24,056 nucleotides of DNA from a virus, in the IMG/VR virus record IMGVR_UViG_3300021178_000043, positions 1 through 24,056 of that record, one strand, 5' to 3'. The notes beneath the pieces are model-generated. The model was not told the origin of the DNA. It worked only from the letters and a program-made list of their open reading frames with translations, and made no database searches. Of this stretch, positions 21,958 to 24,056 are shown in pieces. A program made the translations under genes and the position numbers. How positions within the stretch are numbered: the first letter of the stretch is position 1; every line of letters starts with the position of its first letter.

Positions 21958-22037
21958 CACAGGGATCACAGTTCCCAGGGACTGACCAGGAGGCAGGAGC
22001 CATGGTCTCTCCGACAGGACCTTCCGGTCCAGAAACT

Positions 22038-22277
22038 TCAGTCTTTCCAAGTCGCCGCCTTCACGGCCCACATTTGCGCTCCCTGCGCCTCGGTAATTGC
22101 AACCGACCAGAGCCGCTTCTTCTCGCCACTCGCATCAGGACTATTCCGATATTCATCGCAGATATCGATAATCCGTGCATAGAGCGCTTTCAGTTCACTC
22201 ACAAGCGGATCACCGCTCGGGTTAAAGGTCAGACCAACAGCCTTCTGACCAAAAGTCAACTCCCGTTCCTGCTCCAT
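22038..22277 (-). CDS. Acb2/Tad1-like cyclic-nucleotide sponge (candidate anti-CBASS / anti-Thoeris protein)
   Basis: A 79-residue protein (80 if the overlapping GTG at 22280 is used). The segment LTFGQKAVGLTFNPSGDP near the N-terminus and AITEAQGAQMWAVKAATW at the C-terminus match by recall the small two-helix proteins of the Acb2/Tad1 hairpin family (formerly unnamed phage DUFs). Characterised members assemble into oligomers that bind cyclic di- and tri-nucleotides or gcADPR-type signals, and so silence CBASS and Thoeris defence. The ATG overlaps the scaffold stop by one base (TGATG), with GAGGAGG about 8 nt upstream, so expression is coupled to scaffold. Family assignment rests on these two motifs; ligand and activity are inferred. 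Confidence 0.75.
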   Translation of the reverse strand: MEQERELTFGQKAVGLTFNPSGDPLVSELKALYARIIDICDEYRNSPDASGEKKRLWSVAITEAQGAQMWAVKAATWKD

Positions 22278-23059
22278 CACCTAATCCTCCTCTCAGCCGC
22301 CTGTTTGTTCCGCGCATTCATCCAGTCGTCAATCTTCATCTCAGCCCCCCTCTCTGGATCATCCGGCTTCGTCGTCGTCACCGGGCTTGTGCTCCCAATT
22401 GGCCTAATCGGCTTAGGAGCCTTACTTGGGGAAGATTGGCCTCCTTCGGAGGCCAACTTCCCCACTTCCATTGCCATCTTCATCGGGCTCAACGCCAGTA
22501 TTCTTGATGCAACATTCAAATCACTCCCCAGCTTATGAATAATTGCCTCGGCATCCCCCGTCTCCAACGCAGCCTCCAAAAACAGATTATACTGCTGAAG
22601 ACTTCGAGCGTCCGTCTGGTCCACCAGCTGGGTCAGCCCATTCAGCTTAACCTGCCAATCCGGATACTTGCTCGCCCCCCTATTCGCAGCCTCATTACAC
22701 CTTGTATTGAAAGCCGTCTGGTTCGCCACCAGAGTAGCTCTCTCATTAATCATCTGGTCAATCTGGGCAGGCGTGAACGCCTGCCCAGTGGCAGGATCTA
22801 TTGGCTGCTGTCCGCCCGCAGCTCTCGCTTCATAGTCTCTCAGCCGGGCCGTCAGCTTGGCAACCCGATCTACGGCACTCTTGGGCCACTGACCCGAGGT
22901 GTGAGGGGAAGGAGTGGGAGAAGGAGGTGCCCCCTTATCCTTCCCCTCTTCGACGGGAGCCTCATGCGTCTGAGTCTCGACCGCCGCTCCGGAGGGCTGG
23001 GGGGAGTCGCCAGTACCCTCCGAACCAACTACAACCTTATCATTCTCATCAGGGTCCAC
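22277..23059 (-). CDS. Capsid scaffolding protein
   Basis: A 260-residue acidic, helical protein without Cys-rich or catalytic motifs. An unfolded Pro/Ser/Glu-rich N-terminus (1-60) is followed by coiled segments (WPKSAVDRVAKLTARLRDYEARA, cut here into parts) and a middle helical region. The C-terminal part has MKMAMEVGKL, SKAPKPIRPIG and a final IDDWMNARNKQAAERRIR, cut to its sense: a basic helix. This SKAPKP-IxP-G plus DxWMxxRN tail is typical of scaffolds preceding P22-like coat genes in phages, where the basic C-terminal helix contacts the coat. The start is GTG at 23059, with GGAG at a 7-nt spacing; no suitable ATG is near. Hairpins at 22427-22464 and 22763-22788 lie within it. Confidence 0.8.
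   Translation of the reverse strand: MDPDENDKVVVGSEGTGDSPQPSGAAVETQTHEAPVEEGKDKGAPPSPTPSPHTSGQWPKSAVDRVAKLTARLRDYEARAAGGQQPIDPATGQAFTPAQIDQMINERATLVANQTAFNTRCNEAANRGASKYPDWQVKLNGLTQLVDQTDARSLQQYNLFLEAALETGDAEAIIHKLGSDLNVASRILALSPMKMAMEVGKLASEGGQSSPSKAPKPIRPIGSTSPVTTTKPDDPERGAEMKIDDWMNARNKQAAERRIR
22427..22464. repeat. Long hairpin, 9 bp plus 8 bp arms with one bulged base
   Basis: TTGGCCTCC (22436-22444) pairs with GGAGGCCAA (22448-22456) around TTC (GAA on the transcribed strand). After a bulged A, TGGGGAAG (22427-22434) pairs with CTTCCCCA (22457-22464). It codes for VGKLASEGGQSSPS in the scaffold gene, where it may be an insertion before the conserved SKAPKP. Confidence 0.85.
22763..22788. 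repeat. Perfect hairpin, 11-12 bp arms
   Basis: CTGGGCAGGCG (22763-22773) pairs with CGCCTGCCCAG (22778-22788) around TGAA. It is in the scaffold gene, coding for TGQAFTPAQI. Confidence 0.85.
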
Positions 23060-23076
23060 TTAATTTCTCCTTGAGC

Positions 23077-23100
23077 CTTTCGGCTCTATCGAGCCGAAAG
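23077..23100. repeat. Perfect hairpin, 10 bp arms, in the gap before the scaffold gene
   Basis: CTTTCGGCTC (23077-23086) pairs with GAGCCGAAAG (23091-23100) around TATC. GAGCC at 23073-23077 can instead pair with GGCTC at 23082-23086 around TTTC, so two mutually exclusive folds are possible. It lies between the 23103 stop and the scaffold ribosome binding site. No U-run follows on the transcribed strand. Confidence 0.8.
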
Positions 23101-23102
23101 TT

Positions 23103-23507
23103 TCAGTTTCGGCGAATTCCTGCTGCTTCCCAAGCGTCCGTCCGTCTTCCCATCTGCAGAGATCTATCCAGAATCAGAGCCTCATGGATCTTCTCTCTCG
23201 ACTCCTCATCCACTCCTGGCGCAGCAGCCGGGTCCAGCATCCTAGCCAGCACTTGTCTCGCAGCCTCCACACCCTTCCCCCAATTATGCTCCAGATAAAT
23301 CTGCTCCAGCTCCTTACTCGTCGCATCCGGAAACTGCCTCTTAAAGGCCGCCCAGTGTTCATTATGATGCATCAGCGCATCATAGCTCTCCATTATAATC
23401 CCTAGCGCAGCATCCGCCACCATCGGATGCACATGCTTGAGTCGTCGATTACGCTTACGCGCCAAGGCACCATAAACTGCCTTAGCGGCTTCATCTCTAC
23501 TGCCCAT
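23103..23507 (-). CDS. Small helical late protein of unknown function
   Basis: A 134-residue protein starting MGSRDEAAKAVYGALARKRN. The ATG at 23507 is chosen because GGAGGAG lies about 7 nt upstream; the same frame is open further up, but that part overlaps the preceding gene and has no good ribosome binding site. The sequence is charged and helical (NEHWAAFKRQFPDATSKELE; NWGKGVEAARQVLARML), with a C-terminus ending RTDAWEAAGIRRN. No family is recognised. It overlaps the upstream gene by 11 nt and precedes scaffold, so a role in head assembly is plausible but unproven. Confidence 0.65.
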   Translation of the reverse strand: MGSRDEAAKAVYGALARKRNRRLKHVHPMVADAALGIIMESYDALMHHNEHWAAFKRQFPDATSKELEQIYLEHNWGKGVEAARQVLARMLDPAAAPGVDEESREKIHEALILDRSLQMGRRTDAWEAAGIRRN

Positions 23508-24056
23508 TGTTGTCTCCTCCTTCCAGATCCTGATCCTGCACCACCATTGGGGGCACTCCCGTTCCCCGAGCCGCCAACAGATTAGCCGTATCCTTATATT
23601 TCGGATCAAACGCTGCATGTGGATGTCTCAGCTGACTCGGATGCCTCACAATCAACTGATCATGATTTCCCCCCAAATCATGAATATTCTTCAACAACAG
23701 TGCATCATATCCCTTATTCCAGGCATCTTTAATCACTTTCGACATCTTATCCTTATTATACATAGTCCCTTTCGACACAGTCTTCCAGTCAGTAACCAGC
23801 GGATTTTCAGCCCTCAACACATGTGGGTTCAAATTAGTCCCATACATATTAGCATTAACCATCCCTGACTTCCCATACGCATTCACATCCGGATGAAAGA
23901 ACAGCCCCGGCTCATAATCTTTCGTAGCCGGATTTTTATATCCAACCGCCGCCGAGTCCCACGAGTACGGCCCATGCGGTGCAACCCCTCTCCACCAAAT
24001 CAAATTCTTATCCAGCGGCCCAAACCCTTGCTCCTCCATCCTCTTCATTACTGACG
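23497..24056 (-). CDS. Partial protein with ART-like / polyvalent-protein-type C-terminal domain
   Basis: The reading frame stays open to the right edge (the ATG at 24048 is preceded in frame by GTA and TCA), so the N-terminus is off the window. Visible are LIWWRGVAPHGPYSWD, a short turn before PGLFFHPDVNAYG, then ENPLVTDWKTVSKG, WNKGYDALLLKNIHDLG, and LIVRHPSQLRHPHAAFDP. The order WRG, GYDALLLKN and a final PSQLRxxxAAFDP is that of the ADP-ribosyltransferase-like domains found at the ends of phage and mobile-element polyvalent proteins. Catalytic residues cannot be checked with the N-terminus missing. It could be a virion enzyme or part of a protein near the portal. It precedes a small late gene with an 11-nt overlap. 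Confidence 0.55.
   Translation of the reverse strand, partial: SVMKRMEEQGFGPLDKNLIWWRGVAPHGPYSWDSAAVGYKNPATKDYEPGLFFHPDVNAYGKSGMVNANMYGTNLNPHVLRAENPLVTDWKTVSKGTMYNKDKMSKVIKDAWNKGYDALLLKNIHDLGGNHDQLIVRHPSQLRHPHAAFDPKYKDTANLLAARGTGVPPMVVQDQDLEGGDNNGQ

Larger units (their letters stand above)
21859..22037. other. Longest intergenic gap, upstream of the capsid gene, rich in inverted repeats
   Basis: The 179-nt gap lies between the Acb2-like stop and the capsid start. It has at least four inverted repeats: 21860-21882; 21907-21913 with 21926-21932 (GTAGAGC); 21931-21939 with 21949-21957 (ACAGGGTTT); and 22017-22021 with 22026-22030 (GGACC). No clear -35/-10 promoter, U-run terminator or tRNA was found. 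As the only sizeable gap in the late operon, it is the best place for a separate capsid promoter or an mRNA processing site. Confidence 0.55.

Noticed and set aside
23508-23618. Longer N-terminus for the 23103-23507 gene
   Set aside because: The extra 37 codons overlap the upstream gene and lack a ribosome binding site, whereas ATG 23507 has GGAGGAG at good spacing.

Overview
The window is a piece of a tailed-phage (Caudoviricetes) genome, or a prophage of one, with a P22-like podovirus virion plan. The evidence is a P22-type coat protein with a scaffold gene just before it, a gp4-like head-tail adaptor, a gp10-like tail hub, a fibre block, and large low-complexity proteins of the kind ejected with the DNA. 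No integrase, tRNA, rRNA, CRISPR array or insertion sequence was seen. Terminase and portal are absent and presumably lie beyond the right edge. The host cannot be read directly. The stand-alone LuxR-type HTH protein resembles those common in Hyphomicrobiales (Rhizobiales), so an alphaproteobacterial host is a reasonable guess but only a guess.

Left arm, + strand (1-4191): a replication block. A family A DNA polymerase with an N-terminal uracil-DNA-glycosylase-like domain is broken into two genes. The upstream gene (cut by the window edge) holds the UDG-like domain and exonuclease motifs I and II. The downstream gene holds exonuclease motif III and the polymerase palm, fingers and thumb. Between them sits an intact, AT-richer gene of the DUF1937 / nucleoside-deoxyribosyltransferase-like family. 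A P-loop ATPase, probably helicase-like, follows.

Right arm, - strand (24056-4174, read leftward): one nearly gapless late operon. In transcription order: an ART-like edge fragment, a small helical protein, scaffold, an Acb2/Tad1-like cyclic-nucleotide sponge (candidate anti-CBASS/anti-Thoeris), major capsid protein, three small accessory proteins, gp4-like adaptor, two paralogous small structural proteins, three fibre or receptor-binding proteins (one with a duplicated domain around a SPRY-like core, one collagen-like), gp10-like hub, a small tail protein, a sulfotransferase-like protein, a GNAT-like protein, four internal or ejection proteins, and a LuxR-type HTH protein. The two arms converge and overlap tail to tail by 18 nt at 4174-4191, with no recognisable terminator. 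Most late genes touch or overlap (ATGA, TGATG, TAATG, TAAATG), which indicates translational coupling.

The most unusual signal is about 20 perfect or near-perfect short palindromes, with 9-16 bp arms and mostly 2-6 nt loops. They are unrelated to each other in sequence and scattered through genes and gaps. Some look like in-frame insertions, for example two inside the polymerase domain. Three sit directly on the ribosome binding site of the next gene: the capsid gene, a small structural gene and the SPRY fibre gene. They look like products of a local template-switch or inversion process, and some may have been recruited as RNA hairpins. No gene-free stretch exceeds 300 bases; the longest is 179 nt, upstream of the capsid gene.
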